Source: Acanthaster planci (Eukaryota > Echinodermata > Asteroidea > Valvatida > Acanthasteridae). Taken from it: a stretch of DNA of 64,000 nucleotides. Both the position numbers and the translations under genes were made by a program. Below the pieces are notes generated by a model. That model was given only the letters and a program-made list of their open reading frames with translations, had not been told where the DNA came from and made no database searches. Below are positions 34,201 to 46,056 of this stretch, in pieces. The stretch covers positions 479,639 through 543,638 of the forward strand of contig NW_019091413.1 of assembly GCF_001949145.1 (NCBI RefSeq), read 5' to 3'. The first letter of the stretch is position 1. Each line of letters starts with the position of its first letter.

Positions 34201-35958
34201 ACCCTTTGATATGTATTCCATTATTCCCCCCTTTGTAATTCCAGGATTTCTGCATCCTGGATGTGACCATGCATGATGAATTTCTAAAGCCATTTTGGTG
34301 CATCAGGTGAGGAAGGCCATTTCTTATGGAGTGTTTTGTAACTGACACAATCCTAGTCTCATAAATTGCTCGCAAAGGGACGGGCCCAGTCCCAAAAAAT
34401 TAAATCAGACAAAATGTTGTCTAATCAAAAACTAGACACTTCTGAGAAAGACACTTCATGAGTTGGGATGACTGTTAATTTGTCTTCCAAATGTCTTCGT
34501 TTTCAGTTGCCCAGTGACTGTTGAAAAGACGCATGATTCAGTAGGTAAGTGATGAACACTTTTGTTGATTACACATCAAATTGCAAACTTTTCCAGAAAT
34601 GGCTCTGAATTATCATGCTATGAAGCATTTTCAAACCACATTATCAAACAGAAAGCAATAAAATGTGTGATACTAATTTGAATTGTATTATCTTGAAAAC
34701 GAAAAAGACAAGCCAAAAGAAATGTAAACATTTGCTAAAGTTTCTGTAAGAACTAATTGTAGGTGTCTATTTGGTATCTGTGATTTTATGTGCTTGGCTT
34801 TTTGCATTCCAAAGATCATTCAGATTTTTGTTTTGTCTTCTTAGAGCTGAAAGTTGAAAATCTCACATGCTTATTGTCAAACATGCCTATTAAAAGCTCA
34901 GTGATAATAAACAATGGTTCACTAACTGTTCCTTGTATTCTGCTCTCTTTATTTGCAGTAAATTACAACTATGACGGTGACCCATATGTAATTACTCACA
35001 GCGGAGACAAAGGCTCTGTAAACCTGTACTCAATATGGGTGGGTCTAGAATTTTTTCCCAGCTCATGGAAATGATTTTCAAAAATCCTGGTGTGGCTTTT
35101 CCCTCCAAATGTAGTTACCCTACGAGTCTGTGCATGGTCATCTGTGTCTCTGACTTGCCTGAAAAGCATGTGATTTCCTGTGTCGTTTCCTCTAATGATC
35201 AGCTTCAAATATCCAACTTCGTTTTAGTAGTTTTTCACTTGTAATGGTGTATATAAAGTAGGTCTAACATTTTTACCTAATTTAATAGGATTTCTGATTT
35301 TCTCCATTCCTCCACCATTATTTCCTCTATTGTCAACATTCTGTACCGTAGTTATTGTACTTGTGGGGAGTCTGCAGAAAATATTTTCCTATTTTTCCCT
35401 TTAGAGTCAAATATGTCTGATAAAGATGACAGTATAACTAATTGCACATCCTTTGTACTAAAAGTGCAGCAACATGTGTTTTGTGGCAGATCTAGGCTTC
35501 ATTGAATGACCAGAAAGGGAGCCCAAATTTGGAGAAATTTTGAAAACATCTGACTTTTTCAGGCTCATTTTTACAGATATCTTAGATGCGTATTAAAACA
35601 CTTTAAATGTTCAAACATAGAACATATGTCATGACGCTGCATTGCAATTCCCTAAAACTCTGACACATGAATGTAGGCCACATTCATATTGCTACTTTTA
35701 GCTGTGTTTACTGAACTGAATAAGTTGCTATTCTATCACTCTGGTCTACTGCACAGGATCAGTGCTTGCTACTTTTTAATTAAGATCACTGGATATTTGA
35801 AAATATACGTGCATGTACCTAGGCCTTGTTAATGAGACTAGCTACCTGTGCTTTTACCTCCCTTACAGGATCACAGCAAAGAGCAGTATGTCATCACTGG
35901 AGTCATCTTGGATGTATCGCTGGACGCAATCAATGCCTGGTTCTCCACCAACTACTGA
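22236..35958 (+). CDS. FBXO15: F-box only protein 15 (FBXO15), 15 coding exons
   Basis: Predicted substrate adaptor of an SCF (SKP1-CUL1-F-box) ubiquitin ligase. Coding exons: 22236-22327, 24260-24445, 24853-24957, 25226-25348, 25792-25884, 26132-26341, 26630-26765, 29436-29518, 30151-30206, 33346-33444, 33620-33735, 34245-34306, 34507-34544, 34959-35038, 35869-35958. All junctions are GT-AG and the phases add up to 522 aa; human FBXO15 is about 510. The F-box is at about residues 93-135 (LPNEVLLKLFSFLPANSL, then CKRWHHLANDESLW). Downstream blocks that match FBXO15 as I remember it are NKCSPYTHLPTYTDKTIQ, DPQYGLHDYTCIVELR, LPWKSDLFKG, LDVTMHDEFLKPFWCIS and the end LDVSLDAINAWFSTNY. The first ATG is used because it opens the frame leading to exon 2. 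A poly(A) signal AATAAA lies at 36385-36390. Intron 9 contains the assembly gap; no exon is missing from the phase chain. Confidence 0.93.
22432..22558. mobile_element. Short inverted-repeat element in FBXO15 intron 1
   Basis: GTCAGGTCCCTTATTTCGCCA at the left pairs with GGTGGCGAAATTAGGGACCTGGTGAC at the right (outline). The interior holds two direct copies of GTTACTGTGAAAACCAA. Confidence 0.55.
22652..22779. mobile_element. Second fold-back element in FBXO15 intron 1
   Basis: AGCCCAACATGTAGG at the left pairs with CCTATGTGTTGGGCT at the right. Inside, ATGAATGGCTCTCTTTCGAC pairs with TGTCAAAAGAGAGTCATTCA. This makes an interrupted hairpin of about 128 bp. Confidence 0.55.
22870..22949. repeat. 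Third fold-back in FBXO15 intron 1
   Basis: GTTACTTCCATAACTGCAAGGCATTACTC (outline) pairs with GAGTAGTGCCTTGCAGTTTTGGAAGTAGGTAAC (outline). The result is an 80-bp imperfect hairpin with about 14 unpaired bases at the tip. Confidence 0.55.
23313..23740. mobile_element. MITE-like element, about 430 bp, with 30-bp inverted ends
   Basis: The left end TGTGACCCGCTCCAAGAAAAGGTGATATAAGT and the reverse complement of the right end, TGTGACACCCGCTCCAGGAAAAGGTGATATAAGT (both outlined), are nearly the same. TAT flanks both ends. No transposase frame is inside, so it would be non-autonomous. Confidence 0.7.
27448..28350 (-). pseudogene. Tyrosine recombinase relic from a mobile element
   Basis: This lies in FBXO15 intron 7, antisense. 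The frame at 27978-27448 resembles the catalytic domain of the tyrosine recombinases carried by DIRS/Crypton-type elements: KSKLDQLWQEAEVIIAWS, CPVLTAECYFSVLGDP, then YGLHSLRVGGSSATFNANV with the HxxR box. Upstream (to about 28350) broken frames give VDLAAASINLIGK and SLAGLLSPTDNTMVKMALQG, the usual N-terminal part, but with stops and frameshifts. The box I arginine appears as proline (GFLPFDNL) and the nucleophilic tyrosine region reads ALGTCTSS, so both key residues seem lost. I cannot assign the exact superfamily. Confidence 0.7.
29804..29879. repeat. Fold-back with telomere-like AACCCT units
   Basis: AACCCTAACCCTCCTCAATCCT at 29817-29838 (22 bases, outlined) is followed after 11 bases by its exact reverse complement at 29850-29871. 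The stem extends outward through TGTAGCTG and CAGCTACA. It lies in FBXO15 intron 8. Confidence 0.75.
30824..30968 (-). repeat. tRNA-derived SINE with conserved body
   Basis: On the minus strand there is an A box in TGGCCTAGTGGTTAAG and a B box in GGTTCAAATCC, followed by a body (plus-strand AGGTACCTATTTACACCC, then GTAAAGTGATTTGCCTAAGG and ACACAAC). This body type recurs in SINEs of many fish and marine invertebrates. It lies in FBXO15 intron 9. Confidence 0.65.
31709..32477. other. Assembly gap (N run)
   Basis: 769 undetermined bases inside FBXO15 intron 9, between exons 9 (ends 30206) and 10 (starts 33346). The phases of these exons fit each other, so no coding exon is required in the gap. 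Confidence 0.99.
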
Positions 35959-37575
35959 CAAGTAGAGACTGACCATTCTCAAGACCAAAGTCAACTCAGG
36001 CCAACCTGATAGAATATGCAGACTTTTTTGTTTTGGCTGAGAAGGGGGAGTTTGGGTTGTGTCTGTGAGGTCACTCAACCTTCTTAAGACTAGGGCTCCA
36101 ATGCAAACGTGTCAGGATATTTCGTTTCCTAGCAACAGGTTACTGTGACAAACATCATTGGTTGACACGTTACACCTTGTACAATTAGTGTACATGAACC
36201 AAGGAAAGTGGGTAGACTGTTCCCAGTCCTTCATTTTCATTGTAAAGTTAAGTCACTATGTAGGCAGGAACCAGGCAGTCAGCCCTTGCTTTCTGTTGTT
36301 TGCTGTTGAGGCAGTACATGTGCACAGAGCCCAAAGATCGTCAAGTGGCATCACAAGCAATACCGATGTAAGTACAAGCAAAGCAATAAAAAAACTCCTG
36401 AAAACAAAGTTTCTTATTCAATGTTTATTCTCAAATCAGACTTTTTAATGTAAAGTCTCTGTAATTTGAAAAGACTTCTAGATACTTCTAACTATTTATA
36501 TTCTAAAAACCTTGTGGTACATTGGTGCCTTTTGCCTTAGAATTTTATCACAATATTCACAGTATACAAATACCAATTGCTTTACCAAATGTTATAATCA
36601 AAATGAGAAGGCAATAAATTAAAGTAGCGCTACAGTAACTTTAGCACCAGTCTTAGCTATTGGTACAATTAACATTAAACTATTATCCCAAGTATGTTAC
36701 AGATCTATTCTGTGGTATTACAGATTCAAAAGTATTTTCATATACATGTACATATTCTCCTGACTATATAAATGCTAAATTATTTTGATTCTGCATTTTA
36801 TCCTCTTTTTTAAAGTATATATTCGAGCACATCTGAACAGTTCATTTTTAGGTTCATTATCGACAGAAACTGATTTTAAAGACCATGTTAGGATATACCA
36901 GAATTACGGGCATGAGTCTTCCCTGTTAGGAGCCCATTGAACAGTAGTAGTACATGTTGGCTCACCACTGAATGGTAATAGTGCATATTGGCTCACCCCT
37001 AAGCAGTAATAGTGCATGTTTGCTCACAATTGAATGGTAATACATGTAGTACATGTTAGTTTACCACTGAACAGTTAAAGCATGTTAGTTCACTATGTCC
37101 TGCAAACTCTTCCAGCTTCCTGCGTCCTTGGCAGTGGAAGGCAGCCATAAATGATGAGGTGATGTTGACAAAAACTTCCTTCCATTTCCTCTAACAGGAA
37201 AGTCCCGGCAGTCACAGGAGCCTGTTAGTTGCTATATCTGCTATTGGACTTCTCTGCGGAAGTCAAGAGTAATGTTTGTATGAGCTTGTTCATTTGTTCT
37301 TGCAGCTTTCCAACAGCTGAGTGACCAAATGAGGATTTTGAAAGCTTACAGGAATGTGCACTGTTGTTTTTGAGCATAGCAATGTTATAGTTCAGTCCAT
37401 CACAGGTCATTCAGATAAGCCAAGTCAAAAGGTATTCATATTAACTGTGACAAGTAGCATTATTCCATCATGGTTTGTACTTATGACTGGTCTTGTGAAA
37501 GGACTTATGACTTGACCCCTGAAGTGACTTGTGAAGGACTTGTGATGAACTGGAGCCTAGTCTTGTGCAAAGTCA
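35959..37575. other. Convergent 3' ends of FBXO15 and the first Rab gene
   Basis: FBXO15 3' UTR up to the poly(A) signal near 36385, then spacer with a 31-bp tandem repeat at about 36939-37094. No coding feature was recognised. Confidence 0.6.
36939..37094. repeat. 31-bp tandem repeat, about five diverged copies
   Basis: The first unit is GAACAGTAGTAGTACATGTT plus GGCTCACCACT. Later units keep the GTAATAGTGCATGTTGGCTCAC theme (outline), with substitutions and one longer unit. Confidence 0.6.
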
Positions 37576-40500
37576 TCATGAAGACGAGCTGCAGCACCTG
37601 TTCTTGGATGTCTTCTCATCAGTAGATGCCTCACTGTCCTGCCCAGAGGTGTTCAGGATCCGCATCCCAACGGCTTGAAATTCTAGTTCTGGGGTTTTTG
37701 TAAGTGCTCTTGCTAGAAGTGAGAATGTCGTACAGAAAACTTGAATTGCACCATTACATTTAGATGTGAGTAAAGTTAATATGGAAAGTCAGATCACAGA
37801 AATAATGAACTCACATTATGAGCTAGATGGATGTCTTAAAGTCTGTTTGTAATAAAATTTGTAATAACTTGTGACTCAGTTTATACTCGACGGGCAGGAT
37901 CCAGGAATTGTTTGGGGGGTGGTCAAACTCGTCAGATTTTCTTTATGTCAGATTATTGTGGACACATAGGTAGTCCATTACGTTGTTACTGATGTACAAA
38001 TAATAACCATCACAGGATGTTATTATTGGATTAGTTGTTATTAATACAAATAGGTCATTTGGGAGACACTTTGTTGTAAATTTTTCGACCTTAAGGAGAC
38101 ATCGGTCATTAGGGAGACATTTCAATGTCTCCCTAATGCCCCAGTTACCAGAAGGAGGCCGAATTTTACCATCCAAATTTTGAGAGATAATAGATTAGGG
38201 TCTAAAATGAAACCTGCAAAGTTTGGTTAAGAACGGATTAGGGAATATTGAATTCTGGGACAGTAAAGTTGGAAACAATTGTGCACGTTCTTATGGGAAT
38301 GTCTCCCTAATGACCCATTTTCGGTGAACAGTATTACTATAATTGTTATTTTTAATTCTTTTTTAATTTTGTTATGTTTGAGCAAGAGGGTTGAAACCTC
38401 CTCCCCCCCTCATGAATCCACCTCCATTTCATTCCTTGCAGCTGTAAACTTGATACCTATAAGATAAGGTTGATTTTTGTTGGAGTTAATTTCAAGGCTA
38501 CTACCTATTGTACAATTTGTACAAAATGAAAACAGAAGTTGATAAAGATGAGGAATTTTACAAATGTAAATGCTGTGTGGTCGTGTTGACTCTATTCACA
38601 GAAATGTCCAATTCTGATAAGTTTGGTTTAATAACACTCGCAGCTACAACTTACACTACCCCTTTAAATAAAAGCAAGAGTGTATATTCAACTGCCCTGA
38701 CCTTTGTTACATGCTGCCTCTTAAGCGGATATAAATGTCATGCTATCAACTGCAGAGATCATAGATGTCGTATTGGGCGGCAGTGAGATACGCTGGTACC
38801 ATATAAACTTAATCGTCATGTTAGGAGAAAGCAGGCAAGTGCGATAAAGTTTGCTAGTTGTGAAATTAATGCACCCACCACATTGTCATATTGTGGTTTT
38901 GTTTCTGTTTTGCGTGGTGTTTGTTGGTGCGGATTTGGTTTCTTTTTTGTGTCCGTTAGCTTTCGTTTTGATTCATTGCTTACTCCTATCACATATAGCC
39001 TATTGGAAAAGAATGTAACAAACAGTTGTCGCTGTGTGATTTGATGGTACTTTGTGCATGTAAGTAATTTGGCTAATCTGTCATGAATTGACGTGTTTTT
39101 ATACTGACACATATTTACACATCTCTTACAAGGATGGGATATAAACCACAAGATAGGTCGCGATATCTACATCCTATTTGGTGTGCTTTACAGGTGACAT
39201 TCTTTTCTCGCTAAGAATAGTATATTTTGTCTGATTCAGATACTTCCCGTCCGGTTTTTTTTAGTCGGAGCACCCCTTTGCCTTTACCATGTTGTGTTAT
39301 TTTTGGGACTTGATCATTTAATCTTGGAATATCACCTCGTGCCTTTATTACTGAATCGTGTAGGCTCCTACTTTTTGTATACACAGTCAAGCCTCATAAA
39401 AAAAAGAGCACAGTTAATACAAGATTCCTGTTATAACAAGGAAATTATTAGGTTCCAATTCTTTGTTTTGTATCGTTTGTTATTCCAGATAATACAAGGG
39501 TTATAAAAGGTAATTAGTTTAGTCCAAAAGACCTCTTATTAATGAAATTCGACTGTATGTGTAATCCTCACCTAGTTCCTCGAAGAATTCATTGACATTT
39601 TTGCCGGTCTTGGCGCTAACCTCCATGAAGATTGCGTTGTGTTTTTGTGCAAACGTACTGCCCTCCTCTTCTGTGACTTGTCGCTTATCGTCGTCTATAT
39701 CGCTCTTGTTCCCAATCACAGCTAGGGCAGCATTCTCCGGCGCGCCTCGTTGTGCCGACCGGACCCAATACTTGTCCAGAACTTGGAAAGAATGCTAGGG
39801 TAAAGAAACGTGCGTAACACGTGGTGCACGACAAATGTTGACCTCGGCTTTCTATCTGATAGAATTGATTGATGTATTTGATATTAAAATCGGCGATAAA
39901 TGGGCGTGAGCGCTTACCGAGTTAGTGATGTCGTATACTAAGACCATGGCGCTTGCTCGTCTGAAAAATCCCCGTGCAAGAGACCGATACTGTCGGGGAA
40001 GGGAAAAAAAAGACAGAAAACAGTGTACAGACATCTCTCGTTTGCAATGTGCTTACAGCTCGCGATGCGCGGAGGGATATTGAGTGAAGTGACAAAATGC
40101 AGCGCGAAGCAGTGATTCCACGACTGAGAAACTCTCATCACGTTACCACCGTTAGGTTAGTGTGTGATCTTTCTTCTGCATAATACTATTGCTCCGTAAT
40201 TGAGAAATATGAACGTTTCACATTAGTGCGCCTCCAAGATTCTGCAACGCGTTATCAATCACAGTGCGAGAAATCTGTCGACCCAATGCACATATGGAAA
40301 GGGTCGACAGATTTCCTGGACTGTGACTGGTTAACGTGTTGCAAACTGGAGGCGCACCATTATGAATTGCCCGTATTGCAAGTGTTTCGCATTGTCCAAA
40401 CCAGCGCAGGAACGCATCGTCGGACGTCGATTGTCGGCCGTTACATTTTGTGCACGTTCATGTTTTCGTTTAGTCTGCTGAAAGGTGGTTTGGTTGTCGG

Positions 40501-42198
40501 AATAGCTTATTATGTGTAACTCAATTAAGTCTGAGGATGACGTAGAAGTTTTTTTTGGTCTCTTTCCTTGTGCCGTTGTTTGTTTATTGTTTTGTTACTG
40601 TCGTCTTTGTTGTAGCAGTAATTCAATTTTTTTTTTAGTTTAATTGGGCAAAATTTACCCGCTCCTGTCCAGCCGTGTCCCACACGTTGAACTGGTGTTC
40701 AATTTCATCAACCTGAAGCGTCTTTTCCATGAAAGCATACCTGTGGAAACAATGAGACACAAGCCACCTCGTTAGCTTTGTATGACCAAGACAGAAGGCA
40801 CTATTTCCACAGTCTTCTGTGATCACGCTGATGCAGCAAAGCAAACAAGTGGATTAAATGCGGTAAAAAAGCCTCTAGATTTATTTACATGTGTTCAAGT
40901 CTAACGATGTCTTTAATACAAACCAAACCAACCTTTGCATTTCTGTGCCCTATTTTCAAACAGTATGTTAACGATACCCTATCAAAACTTCTTTTTTTAT
41001 TATTAAAAATCTCTTCTACCCATGCACCTTATGTTTAGCCATTTGGCAGTGTGAATTACTGGGTAGAAGTCAAAACAGTCGGATTATTTCAGATGCCGAA
41101 GTTTCTTCTGCTTTCATTCTTACCCAATTGTTGGAATAGTTCCGGTAAATCTATCTTGATGGAACCTGACTGCAACGCATGTCTTCCCTACTCCAGTATC
41201 CTGTAATAATCAACATAATATTAGAGTACTGTAAATCCAAACTCAAAAGTGACCTTTATCTGAAAATCGTTTTGTCGTAAGTCACATTGGTCATATGTAG
41301 AAGAGAGCGTGTCTCAGCAAAATGACACTTTTTATTTCTTTCTGAGAGTTTTGTCATAATTTTCAAAGAGGAAAATGAGAGCAAAATTCAACTTTCGCGC
41401 CGAGAGGATTGTTTGTGTGCGTTAACGCGAAATGATAAAAAAATGTGAGAACACAACTGTTCTGTTGGATGTAATTTTAAAAACTCAAGCCTTTGAACAG
41501 ATCGAATGTATTATTCATTAAGTTTATGTTTGTTTATCTCATTAATTTTGTTTGAATGTGACTCATGACAGCTGATGTATATGCACGTGTTCTGGAAAAT
41601 TACATTTAAGAAGTGAGAGGGAAAATGTGACCCATTCCTACGAAATGAGTTACGAGTTTATGCATTTGATCTTAGTTTGCAAGAGCAAACAGCGTTATTT
41701 TTTTTTAAAGAATCACTCAGTTTTGCATGTTAAGAAAAATGGACTACGGTGCATGAAAAATGTTCAGGGTTTATGAAGCAAGATTTTTTGAAATCTCTTT
41801 TAACCCAAGATGGGCTCTGGCGACTCGTTTCATAGGTTGAGTCACAAAATGTCAAAACGTCATACTGCATTGTATGTGCTGCCTCGGAAGGAAAGGTGTT
41901 TGTGCGTGTGTGCTCTATCGTGGAAGGTAATTGTGTCCAGTACATGCGGAAATTCTGCCCGATTAATATGTGAATTCTAAATGAAAACCAAAATTTGATC
42001 GCGTTCTCATCGTGTCATTCTTGCAATGTGACAGCTGCTATCAATAGTGAATACATACCGCCGTTACTCATGTTTAAGAGAAGTTTCGATGTACCAGTAC
42101 AATGAGACGAAACAGGAAAATCAATTAGATGTATAACATAGGCCTACATGATCACTTACCCCAACAAGACAAACCTTCCACGTATACTTCGTCGCCAT
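37576..42198 (-). CDS. Rab small GTPase A (Rab5/Rab22-like), six exons
   Basis: Membrane-traffic GTPase of the Rab5/21/22 group by resemblance. Exons: 42198-42160, 41200-41124, 40740-40659, 39989-39918, 39794-39572 and a last exon ending at the stop 37578-37576 (start 37688, or 37682 if a second in-frame acceptor 6 nt downstream is used). The sum is 201 aa (199 with the second acceptor). Nucleotide-binding motifs are intact: P-loop GDTGVGKT (13-20), switch I TIPTIG with Thr37, WDTAGQE with Gln64, NKSD, and VSAKTG. The C-terminus ends KTSKNRCCSSSS, giving two cysteines for geranylgeranylation. Exon lengths 82, 72 and 223 and all phases equal those of the two Rab genes that follow on the other strand. 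The last exon was found from phase and the CC motif across a 1.9-kb intron, so it is slightly less certain. Confidence 0.85.
38051..38317. mobile_element. MITE-like element built from GGTCATTAGGGAGACATT units
   Basis: The left end TAGGTCATTTGGGAGACAC and the right end GTCTCCCTAATGACCCA are inverted copies. A perfect 15-bp palindrome, CATTAGGGAGACATT, TC, AATGTCTCCCTAATG, sits at 38107-38138. It lies in the last intron of Rab gene A. Confidence 0.6.
40226..40357. repeat. Long imperfect hairpin in Rab gene A intron 3
   Basis: Arms of about 57 bp start GTGCGCCTCCA at the left and end TGGAGGCGCAC at the right, and meet at GAAATCTGTCGACCC and GGGTCGACAGATTTC around a loop of about 15 bases. The inner 15-bp stem is perfect and the outer part has bulges. 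It could be a MITE or a transcribed hairpin RNA. Confidence 0.7.
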
Positions 42199-43912
42199 GT
42201 TTAGCACTCACACCAGACCCAGAATAACCTAACACTTGGCTCGCAGATCCTTTTCCTGTTGTTGATATGCGTAGGGCCTATATCCTTGCATAATCATCTA
42301 TTGAAACTTCAACTTGTCACCGTAAAACCTCAAATCTCTTGATTTACTTTGGCCAGAATATGAATGATGTAAATATAAGTTTCGACGTGTTTGTTTCAAA
42401 AGTTCCCACAATGAGTTTTACTATGCGTAGGCCTAATTGAGAAAGGTTACTAGGAACTGTCACAGGAATGCTGAGTAGGATCACTCGCGTGGCTTTGGTT
42501 TGATTGCTGGGACCTCGGCTGACGGTTGCTATGATAGGAAATTTACCGGAAAAAGGTGCAATCGTTTGACAAGGAAATTCAAAGCTGTGACACAGTAGAA
42601 CTGCGTACCGTAACGCATGGTGACATAAGGGAGGTAAGTATCTTACTTAGAGCAGGAAGCTAGACTTGTAGGAAATTCGTTCGCCTTCTCACGGCCGTGT
42701 TTGGGCATGCACCGGTACTAGGTAACACTCTATGGTCTAATGGTTCAAGATGACTCGGGCTTTTGTTACCGGAAACACTTTTTTTCCCAGCAATTTCCTT
42801 TGTGGTGAATACAATGTAAATAAGCAGTGAACATGCAAGTTTCGAAACAAAATTCAGTCTACGTCTCTTATGGGCCACCTTGATTTTATTTTGGGGGGAA
42901 GGGGACAGGGCATGGGTCACAATGGGTGTCAGAATTGATTTTATATTTATCAATGAAATAAATTAATACAGCTCGGACTTCGCTCTTTTTCAATGGTTTG
43001 TCAGTTTTCTTTGATGAGTTCTCTGTCCCCTCCTGGGTAAGAAATACGAAACCAAAACTTTGGATTATTAGAACTCACTCCAACATATCCTAATATGTTC
43101 CTCTATGCTTTGTTCTCTTTTATTTGTTCTATTGACTTGATTTGTTCTATTGGCTTGATTTTTGTAAACTCGTCATAAGTTAACATTAATTTTTTTTTGG
43201 TAATTGCTTTTTAATTTTGTTATGTTGTGACAAAAACATGGAGACTTTCGAATGAGCCTGGATGATTTCTTTCTTGCACTGTATTCGACCAAAAATAGCC
43301 CCACCAGTCCCTTCCATCAGCCCCCCCCCCCACTCTTTCCCGTCCTCGTTCCACTTCCATCCCTCCTCCAAGTAGACCATCATGCACCGGAGGTACATGA
43401 GACAGCCCCCGAAACTTGGGCAATCACGGCAATATAGCGAATATTTTGCGCTGATGACTGATATAGCCGCATGTGATGTCATTGGACTTTCCCCCCAACA
43501 ATTGTCCTGGCTCTTACTACCGGAATAAAACGAATAGAGTTTGCGATTGGGACCCAGACAAGATCAAAGTATTAACAAACAGACGACCACCATTACACGC
43601 CGCCGTGTGGAAAATGGGTTTGAGCAATATATCGTTGTGATTCATCAGGAGTGTGCGATCGTTGCTTTAGAGAAAAACTGGTTACTGGACCGCTTCAACC
43701 GAACAGGAAAATAGTTTTCAACCAAAAGCATGCTCAATGAAACAAGACTGATCTTGTTTCGTTAATGAGTGTGTTCAGTAATATAGTTTATTCATCGTAT
43801 TTCGAACCATAGGCAACAAAATTGACACAGCAGGTTCTGAAGATTGCATGTGAAGGTGGAACCCTTCAGTATAACCATTCTGTAGTGGAGTAGACTGCAA
43901 AAAGGGGAAACA
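42199..43912. other. Divergent interval between Rab genes A and B
   Basis: The starts of Rab A (minus) and Rab B (plus) face away from each other across 1.7 kb, so both promoters should lie here. No further gene or clear promoter motif was recognised. A C-tract lies at 43320-43331. Confidence 0.5.
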
Positions 43913-46056
43913 ATGTCTGCCAGTGGGGGCGGTGCCGTCAAAGTCTGCCTCGTTGGGGTAAGTTCATACACAGAATTAACGAAAAGGAGACGAAAAGTGG
44001 ACATACTTGTATGTGCATGTGGGGTGGGCCAACTTTAATTCCTGGTATACTGCACGTTACTCACGTACACCACAAGCAACTCTGAAACATTGGCAATTCA
44101 GAAAGCTGTCAAAAATGAAATCCGTGTTTGTTTTGTTGTTTTGCCAAATTCATTTTCTGTAGAATGAGATTACTTAATCCTTCTTCGTACCATACACGTT
44201 TCCGGGGGTAACGTTTGAAAATGTTTACGCGGGAAAATGCTATAGCTACGAAAATATATAACAGGGTCAAAGCTGTATAAAATAGTGTTTGTGTCAAGCT
44301 ACTGTTCTCGATCAGGCACTTCAAATACATATATTAGTATTTGAATATTAGAATACTCAGTATTCTGAAACTGTTCGGCATATATTTCCCCAGAATTCCA
44401 CAGTAGGAAAATCTTGTATCGCTGCGAGGCTTGTGCACAATCACTTTCACGAACAGACCAAGACGACCATTGGGTGAGTTTTAGAATGATTCATTCGAAG
44501 TGTCGCTGTATTAATGTAATAAAGAATAGCAGCGTTATTGATGAATTGTCTATATTTCAATAGTGAAACAGATACAAGAAGCAGCCGGTAAGGCCCGGTA
44601 TAAGTCAATTACAAATTTTGAAAAAAAGGTATTTTTAGTACAAGAGATTTGGAGGATATGTTATCATCTCGTCACAATCACCTACAGTTTATGCTTGTTC
44701 TTTTCTCTTCTTTTCTACTGGACAGGAGTGCCTATTTGCACAAAGAGCTGAACGTGGATGGAGACACCGTAAATGTGAACATATGGGACACGGCCGGGCA
44801 AGAGAGGGTGGGTACAATGAAATCTGAACACCAACAATATTTGCCCACGGAATGAATTGAACTGCCACCAAAATGATATAGGAAATATCAAAATGACCTT
44901 ACGATCTTCTTCAGATAACAGTTTTCTATAGAAAACATAATTGTTTTCTATAGAAAACTCTTCTCTGAAGAAAACTTTATGCTATAAGTTACAGTATGTG
45001 GAACTGTTATTTACGTGTTTCTTCTGACAGTTTCGAGCCCTGGCGCCGTTGTACTACAGAGATGCATCAGGCATTGTTCTTGTCTATGACATCACTAACG
45101 AAGTAAGTTTAAATCTGAAAATAAAATCAAGATTTTCCCTTCATCAATCGCCGCTGCGACTTTGCCTGTCTTTTTATGTTGACCCTATTTATTGACACTG
45201 TTAGGAATAGACTCGCAGTGTAGTAAGGATGTGAGATCACCTGTAGCAGCTAACTCGTATAAGATTGCAGGGAAAAGATAAAACCATCGTAAAAATCGAC
45301 CAACTCACTTTTAACAACACTTTTTGTTTTACGTCAGTTAGGTAACTATTGCTTTCTCTCTCATTTCTTGCCCCCCCCCATCGCGTGTTTTAACTGTACC
45401 CGCCTTTGCCAAACTCCAGAAATCTTTCCAAAGCCTACGGACCGTGTGGGTTCCAGCTCTACGGGCATGCACCAAGTCAGACCTGGTACTGGTCCTGGTG
45501 GGCAACAAACTGGACCTTGAAGAGACGGGACGGGTCATCCCTGCCGAGGAGGCACGGGGCTACGCCGATTTTCTGGACGCTATCTTCTTAGAAGCGAGCG
45601 CCAAGACGGGTCACAACGTGGACAGAATATTTGTTGAACTTGGTACGTGACATTTGTACATGTAAGTTGTGACTTAATGCGTAGACCTTGGTTGGGGTAT
45701 TTTTCCCGTTTCAGATGCTCTGTTCATAGAGCAAGTTGATTTCAGGGTAGATTGGGTGTGGACATTTGCCTCAACAAGTATGTTCTGTTTCCAAGGCTTA
45801 CCGGGTTTCCCTTTCTTGCCGTTATTGAATCGTTCATCTCTTCCTTCTTCTTATTACAGTCAAGAAGATTAGGACTTTGAAAAAGTCAGCTGCTGCAGAA
45901 GACGAGAAACCCACGAATGTGATCAAACTACCCGGCGGCATGGAAGCTAGTGACTCGGTCAAACCTGGTCCATCGCCAAACGGGAGTGGCATCGCTCCAG
46001 ACGGGACCCCTGGCGCAATCCAAAAGAAGAAAAAGTCGAACTGTAAATGCAACTAA
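43913..46056 (+). CDS. Rab small GTPase B (Rab5/Rab22-like), six exons
   Basis: Predicted endosomal-type Rab GTPase. Exons: 43913-43957, 44394-44473, 44726-44807, 45031-45102, 45420-45642, 45860-46056, all GT-AG, giving 232 aa. Motifs: P-loop GNSTVGKS (15-22), switch I Thr40 in TTIG, WDTAGQER with catalytic Gln67, FRALAPLYYRDASGIVLVYD as in Rab22/Rab31, NKLD at 122-125, and ASAKTG around 152-157. The hypervariable tail runs from about residue 170 and ends KKKKSNCKCN, a C-x-C-x prenylation signal after a basic stretch. The start ATG follows an A-rich context and opens the only frame leading to exon 2. It is a tandem neighbour of Rab C, with the same intron positions and phases. Confidence 0.92.
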
